Shown here piece after piece: positions 43,837-51,598 of a stretch of DNA of 64,000 nucleotides. The stretch's first letter is position 1. Every line of letters starts with the position of its first letter. A program made the translations under genes and the position numbers. The notes beneath the pieces are model-generated. The model saw nothing but the letters and a program-made list of their open reading frames with translations. It did not search any database and had not been told where the DNA came from. Source of the DNA: DATBGO01 sp036558005 (GTDB lineage Bacteria > Actinomycetota > Actinomycetes > Streptosporangiales > Streptosporangiaceae); assembly GCA_036558005.1 (NCBI GenBank), contig DATBGO010000301.1:32438-96437 (forward strand). Reading direction: 5' to 3'.

Positions 43837-45657
43837 TCAGGTCTCGGCCCGCGGCGGGTCGGCGACGGCGGTGCCGGTGGCCTGCAGGCGTTCGTAAACC
43901 AGCCGGACCGCCATCGAGCCCTCGCCGACCGCGGTGGCCACCCGCTTGACCGATCCGCTGCGGACGTCACCGACCGCGAAGACGCCCGGGCTGCTGGTCT
44001 CCAGGAACAGCGGGGTCGCGCCGTTGAGCCGGGCGGCGGGGATGTTCGTCCCGGTCAGCAGGAAGCCGCGGCTGTCGGTGGCGAGCTGCCCGGCCAGCCA
44101 GCGGGTGCACGGGGTCGCGCCGATGAACACGAACAGGCTGTTGACCGCGAGCTGCCGGGCCTGCTGGCGGGCGTCGTCGCGCAGCCGCAGGCCGGTCAGC
44201 GTGTCGTCGCCGAGCAGCGCGGTCACCTGGGTGTGCGCCAGCACCTCGATCCGCGGGTTCTGCTCGATCGCCGCGGTCAGGTACCGGGACATGGACCGCT
44301 CCAGCGACGGGCCGCGGATCACGATGGACACCCGGTCGCAGGTCCGGCTCAGGAACAGCGCCGCCTGGCCGGCTGAGTTGCCGCCGCCGACGATCGCGGC
44401 CGGCCCGGCGCCGCAGGCTTGCGCCTCCATCTGGGTGGCCGCGTAGTACACCCCGACGCCCTCGAACTCGGGCAGCCGCTCCAGCGGCAGCCGGTTGTAC
44501 CGCGCCCCGGTGGCGATGATCACCGATTTGGCGGTGACCTCGTCACCGTCCTCGAACGTGACGGTGTGCAGGTCATGCTCGGATGTCAGCGCCGTGGCCA
44601 CGGCGGCGAGCTTGATCCCGACGCCGAATTTCTGCGCCTGCAGGGCCGCCCTGGTGGCCAGCTCCTCGCCGGACAGGCCCGCGGGGAAGCCGAGGTAGTT
44701 CTCGATCCGCGACGACGTGCCGGCCTGCCCGCCGAGCGCGGTGTCCTCGGCCAGGGTGGTCGCCATCCCCTCGGAGGCGCCGTACACGGCCGCGGCGAGG
44801 CCGCCCGGGCCTGCCCCCACGACCAGCAGGTCGCACACGCCGGGCGGGTCGCTGCCGCGGGCGGCGGTCATGCCGAGCGCGCTGAGCAACTCGTGGCTGG
44901 TGGGGTTGCGCAGCAGCAGCCCGCCGGGCGACAGCACGATCGGCAGCGCGCCGGCCGACACGCCCAGCCGCCGCAGCAGCGTCTCGGCTTCCGCCGACCC
45001 CTCCAGGTCCAGCCAGCGGGATGAGAGCCGGTTGCGGGCCAGCACCTCGAGCAGCCGCCGGGTGTCGGCGTCGAACCTGGAGCCGATCAGGACCAGCCCG
45101 CTGCCCAGCCGCATCAGGATGGAGTGCCGGATCAGGAAGGCGTGCAGGATCAGCTCGCTCAGGTCGGGCTCCTCCGCGATCACCTGGCGGACCTGCGCCA
45201 CCGGGACCCGCAGCACCCGGCCGGGCGTGCTGGCGACCGCGCTCAGGTAGGCCCGCTGCCCGGTGAGCAGGCCGATCTCGCCGAGGAACTGGGCGGGGTT
45301 GTAGGTCGCGAGGATCGTCTCGTCCGGCTTGCCGCGGTGCTGCACGATGTCGGCGTGCCCGTCGATGATCACGATCAGGTCATACGCCTCATCACCGTCG
45401 GCGAAGAGGACTTCACCAGCAGTGATATCGTGCTCGGTGCCGTACTGGCGCAAGGTCGCCAGCTGCGCGCCGTCCAGCACCGGTGCGCGGGCTCCTGCCT
45501 GCGGCTTCGCGCCGCCGGCCGGTCCCGTGGACTGGTCCAGCTCAGATACCTCCGCCCGGCCGCCGGCCCGGCCAGCGGCACCGCGGCCTGCCCGGACAGT
45601 GCTGCGCGCCTCGTCGCGCTCTTCCGATGCTACGCGGGCACGTCCGGTCACCACCAC
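43837..45657 (-). CDS. Cyclic nucleotide-binding domain fused to thioredoxin reductase-like FAD/NAD(P) oxidoreductase
   Basis: A 606-residue fusion. Residues about 65-180 form a cNMP-binding domain (LRQYGTEHDITAGEVLFADGDEAYDLIVIIDGHADIV, LGEIGLLTGQRAYLSAVAS). A linker domain of about 100 residues follows (SRWLDLEGSAEAETLLRRLGVSAGALPIVLSPGGLLLRNPTSHELL, glutaredoxin-like). Then come the FAD motif VVGAGPGGLAAAVYGASEGM, NADPH motif AIVGGGNSAGQAALFLS and the terminal FAVGDVRSGSVKRVATAVGEG. The redox CxxC of true thioredoxin reductase is missing; the matching place reads YYAATQMEAQACG. The start is uncertain within a GTG cluster at 45649-45657, overlapping the upstream gene by up to 10 bp. Confidence 0.88.
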   Translation of the reverse strand: MVVTGRARVASEERDEARSTVRAGRGAAGRAGGRAEVSELDQSTGPAGGAKPQAGARAPVLDGAQLATLRQYGTEHDITAGEVLFADGDEAYDLIVIIDGHADIVQHRGKPDETILATYNPAQFLGEIGLLTGQRAYLSAVASTPGRVLRVPVAQVRQVIAEEPDLSELILHAFLIRHSILMRLGSGLVLIGSRFDADTRRLLEVLARNRLSSRWLDLEGSAEAETLLRRLGVSAGALPIVLSPGGLLLRNPTSHELLSALGMTAARGSDPPGVCDLLVVGAGPGGLAAAVYGASEGMATTLAEDTALGGQAGTSSRIENYLGFPAGLSGEELATRAALQAQKFGVGIKLAAVATALTSEHDLHTVTFEDGDEVTAKSVIIATGARYNRLPLERLPEFEGVGVYYAATQMEAQACGAGPAAIVGGGNSAGQAALFLSRTCDRVSIVIRGPSLERSMSRYLTAAIEQNPRIEVLAHTQVTALLGDDTLTGLRLRDDARQQARQLAVNSLFVFIGATPCTRWLAGQLATDSRGFLLTGTNIPAARLNGATPLFLETSSPGVFAVGDVRSGSVKRVATAVGEGSMAVRLVYERLQATGTAVADPPRAET

Positions 45658-46463
45658 GGGGCCAGCTGCGGCAGCTCGCCGCCGCCGGTCAGCTCCAGCG
45701 CGGGCCGGACCGGCTCGGACCGGCCCGCCAGCCAGCTGGCCAGCGCCCAGGACGGCCCGTGCACGCGGATCGTCCTGGCCGGGCGGGGGCCCGCTGACCA
45801 GTGCTCCCCGGTGTCGATGCTGGCCAGCTCCAGCCTGATCTCCGGCGGCAGCCGGTCGTCGAGCGGCCTGCCGATCATCGTCCGCTCGGTCAGCGTCCGC
45901 ATCAGCAGCCGGGAGAACCGCTCAGGCCAGGCGTCCGGCCCGTGCCCGGTGTCCATGTCGACCCAGTGCAGCTCGACCTCCGACCAGCGGGCGCCGACCG
46001 TCCGCCAGGCGGCTAGCCGGCCGCTGCGGATGATCGCGCCGGAGATCCACGCGTCCGGCGTCATCGCCGTCCAGGCGTCATCGAGCCGCCGCGCCGCCTC
46101 GGTCAGGTCGGCCACGATCTCGCCGATCGGCCGCCGCGCGCCGGCCTGGATGTCGGCGTCCCGGCCCCTCGCCCCGTGCGGGTACATGGCCGTGGGCTCG
46201 TGCCGCAGCGCCCCGCCCAGGCTGCGGACCATCGCGTCGGCGTTGCGGGCCAGGTGGCTGAGCACGTGCCCGATCGTCCAGCCGGGCATCAGCGAGTTGC
46301 GCCGCACGTCCCGCTCGGTCAGCGGGCTGAGGCTGCCGAGCAGCCCGGCGGTGGATTCCCTGACCCCGGCCAGTACCTGGGGGAAGTCACCGGGCACCGG
46401 GTCGGGCGCCGCCGCGCCAGGTCCGGCCTGGCCGTCCTGGGGCTCCCAGCCAACGTCCGTCAT
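45648..46463 (-). CDS. Maleylpyruvate isomerase family mycothiol-dependent enzyme (DinB-like)
   Basis: A 271-residue protein with an N-terminal MDMPI/DinB four-helix bundle. LTERDVRRNSLMPGWTIGHVLSHLARNADAMVRSLGG has the first metal His, and VGARWSEVELHWVDMDTGHGPDAWP has the second His region. A C-terminal MDMPI_C-type domain follows (IRVHGPSWALASWLAGR). The best-known member isomerises maleylpyruvate using mycothiol, but many relatives have unknown roles in thiol-dependent detoxification. Its stop overlaps the start of the cNMP-reductase gene, and it lies 103 bp after the WD40-KAP gene. Confidence 0.88.
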   Translation of the reverse strand: MTDVGWEPQDGQAGPGAAAPDPVPGDFPQVLAGVRESTAGLLGSLSPLTERDVRRNSLMPGWTIGHVLSHLARNADAMVRSLGGALRHEPTAMYPHGARGRDADIQAGARRPIGEIVADLTEAARRLDDAWTAMTPDAWISGAIIRSGRLAAWRTVGARWSEVELHWVDMDTGHGPDAWPERFSRLLMRTLTERTMIGRPLDDRLPPEIRLELASIDTGEHWSAGPRPARTIRVHGPSWALASWLAGRSEPVRPALELTGGGELPQLAPWW

Positions 46464-46566
46464 GATCTTCGCCCCACCCTCGCCAGCCCGGGCCCGCTCG
46501 GCCCGGCAGCCGTGTCCACCCTAGTGCCCGTGATTCCCGCCCCGCGGCGGCTGGCCCGCTGCCGCC

Positions 46567-49500
46567 TCACCCGGCCCGGTCGCCCGGCGGGGCGAACTCC
46601 CGGCCGTAGCAGCGGGCCAGCGCGCGCACGTCGGTCTTCGCCAGCAGTTCCTGCACGTCCGGCCGCAGCCAGGCCGAGCCAGGCGCAGCGGGGCCCGGCT
46701 GGGTGTCCGGCGGGTGCGGCTCGTCGAGCAGCTCGTCGACCAGGCTGGGGAACCGGACCAGCATGATCGCGGCGCGGGCCACGGTGTCCATGTCCTCGCC
46801 GTGACCCAGGTGCCCCTTCATCGCCAGCAGCATCCCGAACGTGTTGGCGACCCGCTTGATCAGCCGCGGGTTGGCCGGCATCAGCGCCCGGTAGTCCTGC
46901 AGCAGGTGATCGCGGCGCAGCGTGATCGCCTCCGGGCTGGCTTCCCGCCGCGCCCTGACCTCCTCCAGCACGAACCGGTCGCGCAGCGGCAGGCTGGGAT
47001 CCTCGATCCGGGCCGAGATCGCCTCGGTCCGCAGGTCGGCGGGGGCGGCCTGCTCGATCTGCCGGATCGTCTGGCTGACCCCGGCGGCAGGCGCCGCCCC
47101 GTCGGCCGCTGCCGCGCCCCCCGCGGGCGCTGGCCCGGGCGGCTGCCCGGAGCCGGGCGCCAGCCGCGGCCGCAGCTGCGCCTGGACGTAGCCGCGGACC
47201 TGGTCGGCTGACAGCGGCGGCACCAGCACCGTGTGGTCGAAGATCTTCTGCATGAAGTCGGCGCCGAGGCTGTGTACCGGGCAGCTCAGCGCGCCGAACT
47301 GGCTGAACTCGGACTGGAACGAGGTGCGCACCCAGCGGCCGTCGGCGACCACCAGGATGACCAGCCGGGCCGGGGCCCGCCAGCTGGCCGCCGCGCGGTG
47401 CTGCCGGGCCGGCTCGCGCAGCAGCGTGTGCACCGCTTCCAGCAGCTTGACCACCCGCCCGGCCGGGCACCGGTCCAGGTCGTCGATGATCATGATGATC
47501 GGGCGGCGCTCGGCCGGGCCGAGCCGCCGCGACCAGCGGACGTGCCAGCCGGTGACCAGCGCGGCGGCGGCGCCGAGCCCGGCGAGCAGCCACGGCCTGG
47601 CGCCGGCCGGCAGCGGCACCGGGCCGGCCGCGACCGCGGCGGCGGCGAGGACGGCCAGCGCCGCGCCGGTCAGCCGGTCCCGCCTGCGCTGCCGGGCCGG
47701 GTCCCGCGGGCTCCAGCTGCGCAGCCAGCTGACCAGCGCGGCGATCTCGCCGAGCGGGTTGTCGTTGGTGCGCATGTGCAGCCCTGGCGCGTACCAGAAC
47801 AGCAGCCGGCCGGCGCTGAGCGCGGCGGCCGCCAGCCCGGTGACGGCGGTGATCGCGGCGCCGAGCGCGGCGGCGGCGTGATCGGCCAGCGCCAGCCGCC
47901 AGGTCAGCAGCGCCGCCGCGAACAGCGCGATGGCGGCGACCGTGGCCGGCGAGCGCAGGGTCCGGGCCGCGAACGTCCAGAACGTCAGGTACACCCTGGT
48001 GAACCGCGACCGCGAGGCCCGCACCGTCCGGTTGATGGCGGTCGCCAGCGACCACCATTCCGGCGAGATGGCGCTCTCCCGCCAGGCGTCGTACTGCACG
48101 ACCAGCGGGTCGGCCGGCATCGACGTTTGGTCAGGTCCCCCGGCGGCTGGGCCGGCCGCCGGCCGCTGGCTGGCCGCGGCCGGGCCGAGCCGGTCGAGCA
48201 GCAGCCGGACCAGCGTGCTCTTGCCCGCGCCCCACCGCCCGTCGACGTGTACCACCGCGCAGCTGGCGTCCTGCTCCCCGGTGAGCTGGCCGAGCAGCCC
48301 GACCAGGTGCCCGGCCAGCACGCCCCGGCCGAGCTCGTCGGCGACCACGCCGCCGTCCACCAGGGCCGGCGCGTCGGTTCGCGGGCCGATGCCCAGGTTC
48401 GGCGGCCAGATCAGGTAAGCGCCGCCGTCACCGCCGGACACGATGATGGTGCGCTTGTCGGGCAGCAGGCCGGCCCGCACCGACCAGGCGGGCCCGGCCA
48501 GCCCGGTGATGTCGGTGCCGATCTGCTCGCCGGTGATGCCGTCGAAGCAGCGGACCGCCTCGTCCTCGCCGCCGGAGACGATGATCGTCCGCCCGTCGGC
48601 GGTGGTGGCCGCGTCCACCGACCAGGCCTCGCGCTTGTGCGCGAAGATCGGCAGCGTCCCGATGGGCGCGCCGGTCCGCGCGTCGAACCGGCGCACCGTC
48701 CCGTCGTCACCGCCGGAGACGATCATGACCCGGTCGTCGGGCAGCGTCGCGACCGCGACCGACAGCACCGGGCCGGTGTGCCCGCCCGAGCCCGCCGCGA
48801 TCGGGTCCCCGGCCGGCTCCCCCGTCTGCGCGTCGAACCGCCGGATCGTCCCGTCGTCACCGCCGGAGATCAGCACCGGGCGGCCATCCAGCGAGCCGGC
48901 GCAGGCGACCGCGTTGACCGGCCCGGTGTGCCCCGCCGGGTCGGCGATCGGGTCCCCGGCCGGCTCGCCGGTCCGCGCGTCGAACCGCCGGATCGTCCCG
49001 TCCCCGCCGCCGGAGGCGATGATCACCTGCCCGGACGGCAGCGGCACCGCGGTCACCGACAGCACCGGCCCGTCGTGCCCGCCGCGCGCCGCGGTGACCG
49101 GTTCCCCGGCCGGCTCGCCGGTCTGCGCGTCGAACCGCCGGATCGTCCCGTCGTCACCGCCGGAGATCAGGATCTCCCGGCCGCCCGGCAGGGTGGCCTG
49201 CGTCACCGACCACACCCGGCCGTCATGGCCGCTGACCGGCGGGCCGGCCGACTCGCCGGTCAGCGCGTCGAACCGGCGCAGCGTCCCGTCGTCGCCGCCG
49301 GCCACCACCTGCGGCTCGCGTCCTGGCCAGGACGCGACCGCCACCGACCAGACCCGGCCCGCGTGCTCGGCCGCCTGCTCGCCGACCGGCTCCCCGGACT
49401 TCAGCTCATACCGCAGCACCGCGCGGTTCCGGCCGCCGGCGATGATCACCGTGCGCAGGCTGGGCAGCACCGCGGCGGTGACGGCCAGCACCCGCCCGCC

Positions 49501-50394
49501 GACGCTGATGACCGCCTCTTCGGCCGGCTCGCCGGTCCGCGCCCTGAACCGGCGGATGACACCGTCGTCGCCGCCGGAGATGGTGACCGGTTCGCCGTCC
49601 CCGGCCGGCGCGCTGGCCAGCGACCAGATCCGGCCGCTGTGCGCCCGGACCGGGGACCCGGCAGGCTCGCCGGTCAGCGCGTCGTACCGGCGGATGACGC
49701 CGTAGGTGCCGCCCGCGGAGATCACCGCCCGGCCGCCGGGCAGGGCGGCGACCGTGACCGCCTGGACCCGGCCGGCCGGGAACCTGACCGGTTCCCCGGC
49801 CGGCTCGCCGGTGCTGGCGTCGAACCGCCGGATCATGCCGTCCTCGCCGCCGGACACGATGATCGCCCGGCCGTCGCTGAGAGTCACCGTGGCCAGCGCC
49901 AGCACCTGCCCGGCGTGCGCGGCCAGCCCGCTGCCCGGCTCGCTGAGCGCCACCCCCGTCCTCGCGTCGTAGCGGCGGATCATGCCGTCGCCGCCGCCGG
50001 AGACGATGATCGCCCGGCCGTCGCTGAGAGTCACCGTGGCCAGCGCCAGCACCCGCCCGGTGTGCCCGCTGACCGGGTCGCCGACCGGCACGCGGGACCG
50101 GGCGTCGAACCGGCGGATCGTGCCGTCACCGCCGCCGGACACCACGAGCGCCGGCCCGGCGGAGACCGCCGTCAGCGACCACACCGGGCCCTGGTGCGCG
50201 GCGACCGGGCCGCCGGTCATCGCGCCGGTCGAGGCGTCCACCCACTGCAGCGTGCCGTCGCCGCTGCCGGTCACCGCGAACAGCCGCCCCCCCTGGCCGA
50301 CGGCGACGGTGGTCACCGACCAGACCGGGCCGATCTGCGCCGGGTCGGCCGGCCCGGTCCCGGTCCGCAGCCGCAGCAGTTCGCCGGCCGTCAT
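46567..50394 (-). CDS. WD40 repeat protein fused to KAP family P-loop NTPase
   Basis: A 1275-residue protein, start ATG at 50392-50394 inside the ATGA overlap with the upstream gene. Residues about 15-680 contain 14 WD40-like repeats of the type ISGGDDGTIRRFDARTGEPAG, enough for two seven-bladed propellers. Residues about 690-1275 form a KAP-type NTPase: Walker A GRWGAGKST (about 715), QYDAWRES, two hydrophobic membrane-like pairs inserted before Walker B, Walker B IIMIIDDLDR (about 970) and the downstream helical KAP core (ADFMQKIFDHTVLVPPLSADQVRGYVQAQL, NPRLIKRVANTFG). KAP NTPases are membrane-associated and recur in conflict and defence contexts. The WD40-first order is unusual; in STAND proteins repeats usually follow the NTPase. 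Function unknown. Confidence 0.9.
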   Translation of the reverse strand: MTAGELLRLRTGTGPADPAQIGPVWSVTTVAVGQGGRLFAVTGSGDGTLQWVDASTGAMTGGPVAAHQGPVWSLTAVSAGPALVVSGGGDGTIRRFDARSRVPVGDPVSGHTGRVLALATVTLSDGRAIIVSGGGDGMIRRYDARTGVALSEPGSGLAAHAGQVLALATVTLSDGRAIIVSGGEDGMIRRFDASTGEPAGEPVRFPAGRVQAVTVAALPGGRAVISAGGTYGVIRRYDALTGEPAGSPVRAHSGRIWSLASAPAGDGEPVTISGGDDGVIRRFRARTGEPAEEAVISVGGRVLAVTAAVLPSLRTVIIAGGRNRAVLRYELKSGEPVGEQAAEHAGRVWSVAVASWPGREPQVVAGGDDGTLRRFDALTGESAGPPVSGHDGRVWSVTQATLPGGREILISGGDDGTIRRFDAQTGEPAGEPVTAARGGHDGPVLSVTAVPLPSGQVIIASGGGDGTIRRFDARTGEPAGDPIADPAGHTGPVNAVACAGSLDGRPVLISGGDDGTIRRFDAQTGEPAGDPIAAGSGGHTGPVLSVAVATLPDDRVMIVSGGDDGTVRRFDARTGAPIGTLPIFAHKREAWSVDAATTADGRTIIVSGGEDEAVRCFDGITGEQIGTDITGLAGPAWSVRAGLLPDKRTIIVSGGDGGAYLIWPPNLGIGPRTDAPALVDGGVVADELGRGVLAGHLVGLLGQLTGEQDASCAVVHVDGRWGAGKSTLVRLLLDRLGPAAASQRPAAGPAAGGPDQTSMPADPLVVQYDAWRESAISPEWWSLATAINRTVRASRSRFTRVYLTFWTFAARTLRSPATVAAIALFAAALLTWRLALADHAAAALGAAITAVTGLAAAALSAGRLLFWYAPGLHMRTNDNPLGEIAALVSWLRSWSPRDPARQRRRDRLTGAALAVLAAAAVAAGPVPLPAGARPWLLAGLGAAAALVTGWHVRWSRRLGPAERRPIIMIIDDLDRCPAGRVVKLLEAVHTLLREPARQHRAAASWRAPARLVILVVADGRWVRTSFQSEFSQFGALSCPVHSLGADFMQKIFDHTVLVPPLSADQVRGYVQAQLRPRLAPGSGQPPGPAPAGGAAAADGAAPAAGVSQTIRQIEQAAPADLRTEAISARIEDPSLPLRDRFVLEEVRARREASPEAITLRRDHLLQDYRALMPANPRLIKRVANTFGMLLAMKGHLGHGEDMDTVARAAIMLVRFPSLVDELLDEPHPPDTQPGPAAPGSAWLRPDVQELLAKTDVRALARCYGREFAPPGDRAG
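48824..49170. repeat. Identical 50-bp segments in WD40 blades (copies at 48824-48873 and 49121-49170)
   Basis: The two 50-bp segments are identical at DNA level, including synonymous positions, and are 297 bp apart, two blades' distance. Similar but not identical sequence recurs at the equivalent place in most other blades between 48400 and 50200. Confidence 0.85.
49856..50053. repeat. Identical 51-bp segments in adjacent WD40 blades (49856-49906 and 50003-50053)
   Basis: The copies are identical over 51 bp, are 147 bp apart (one blade) and encode VLALATVTLSDGRAIIV. Identity at third codon positions indicates recent duplication or gene conversion. Confidence 0.85.
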
Positions 50395-51593
50395 GGCGGC
50401 GGGCTCAACTGCAGCAGCTCGCTGGTGCACAGCATGAAACGGGTCCCGCCGGGCAGCCGGGACCGGTAATAGTCAAGGTCGCTGCCCAGCGTGAATATCC
50501 GCAGCGTGGTGTCGTAGCCGGCGCAGCGGGCCGATATGGCCGTGAGCGCGTTCATGACGGCGGGGTGCCTGGTGTCGTAAAACCGGGCGACCGCGTGATT
50601 GCCGCGGTCGGCGGCCAGCAGGAACTGGACCAGGTCCTTGGTCCCGACATTGACGACTGAAATCCCTCGGTCGAGCAATTGCGGCAGCCGGTCCACCGCC
50701 GCCGGCGTTTCCACGAAAACGCCCCACCGGCGCGGGTCGGCGACCCGCAGCTTACTGAAAAGGTCATCCAGCTCGTGTTCGTCGTTGATGAACGGTATCG
50801 AGAATGTGACCGGGCCGGCCTCGGGCCTGGCCATGAGCTCACCGATGGCGTGCTGGTAGCCGGGGTCGGCCGCGATCCGCCGGGCGCCGTGCAGGCCAAG
50901 CTCGGGGTTCGGCTCGCTGGCTGGCCCGGACACCGCGAGGCCGAGCGCGGCCGCCTCGTCGCTGCGCAGGTCCAGCAGCCGGAAGGTCAGCCGCTGGCCG
51001 GCCGCCAGCCCGGCCAGCAGCCCGGTGATCTCAGCCCGCAGCCGCGCGGTGATGGCGGCGGGCTCATCGAGCCTGGTGCCGCCGGTGCGGCCCGCCGCGT
51101 CCGCGGTCCAGGCGAACTCCTCGCGCATGAAGAACGACTCGACCAGCGGCGCGACCGCGCTGCGGTTGATCGCGGCGATGTCCGCGCTGGCGGCGATGAC
51201 CGCCTCGACCGGGGCCAGGCCGGCCGGCAGCCGGGGCCGGGCCGGCGCCGCTGCCCGGCCCGGGTCCGCGCCTGGCTCCAGCCGGGTGACGGTACCGGCG
51301 GCCGGGTCGACCAGCACCGGCGTTCCCGGGGTGAGCGCGGCCAGCTCGGCGGGCCCGAATATGAGCACCGGGATGCCGCGCACCCGGCAGATGCTCGGCA
51401 GGTGCCCGGTCCGCCCGCCGGCGCTGCACAGCACCGCCGCGCTGGTCATCACCGCCTGGTAGTAGTCGAGAGTCAGCGCCGGGCAGGCGAGCACCCCGCC
51501 GGCCGCGGCCGCCGCCGGGGTGGTGATCTCGGCGCTGACCGGCGGAACCGCCGCGCCGACGAGGGTCTGTCCGCGCAGGACGGCCGGGCCCAC
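50391..51593 (-). CDS. PEP-utilising enzyme-like protein (swivelling His domain plus PEP-binding barrel)
   Basis: A 400-residue protein resembling PTS Enzyme I / PEP synthase parts. The swivelling domain has GGRTGHLPSICRVRGIPVLIFG, where the phospho-His of GGxTSH motifs is kept. A PEP-utiliser barrel follows: GLHGARRIAADPGYQHAIGELM, PVTFSIPFINDEHELDDLF, WGVFVETPAAVDRLPQLLDRGISVVNVGTKDLVQFLLAADRGNHAVARFYDTRHPAVMNAL. The N-terminal HPr-binding domain of Enzyme I is missing and the usual GxCGE active-site loop is replaced by RIFTLGSDLDYYRSRL. PEP binding is plausible, phosphotransfer doubtful. The start is a GTG 5 bp after the FAD-OsmC stop; the end overlaps the WD40-KAP ATG by 4 bp. Confidence 0.8.
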   Translation of the reverse strand: MGPAVLRGQTLVGAAVPPVSAEITTPAAAAAGGVLACPALTLDYYQAVMTSAAVLCSAGGRTGHLPSICRVRGIPVLIFGPAELAALTPGTPVLVDPAAGTVTRLEPGADPGRAAAPARPRLPAGLAPVEAVIAASADIAAINRSAVAPLVESFFMREEFAWTADAAGRTGGTRLDEPAAITARLRAEITGLLAGLAAGQRLTFRLLDLRSDEAAALGLAVSGPASEPNPELGLHGARRIAADPGYQHAIGELMARPEAGPVTFSIPFINDEHELDDLFSKLRVADPRRWGVFVETPAAVDRLPQLLDRGISVVNVGTKDLVQFLLAADRGNHAVARFYDTRHPAVMNALTAISARCAGYDTTLRIFTLGSDLDYYRSRLPGGTRFMLCTSELLQLSPPP

Positions 51594-51598
51594 CGCGG

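Noticed and set aside
47233..50469. A 1078-codon open frame antisense to the WD40-KAP gene
   Set aside because: Repetitive only because the WD40 DNA is repetitive; composition is typical of an antisense shadow.
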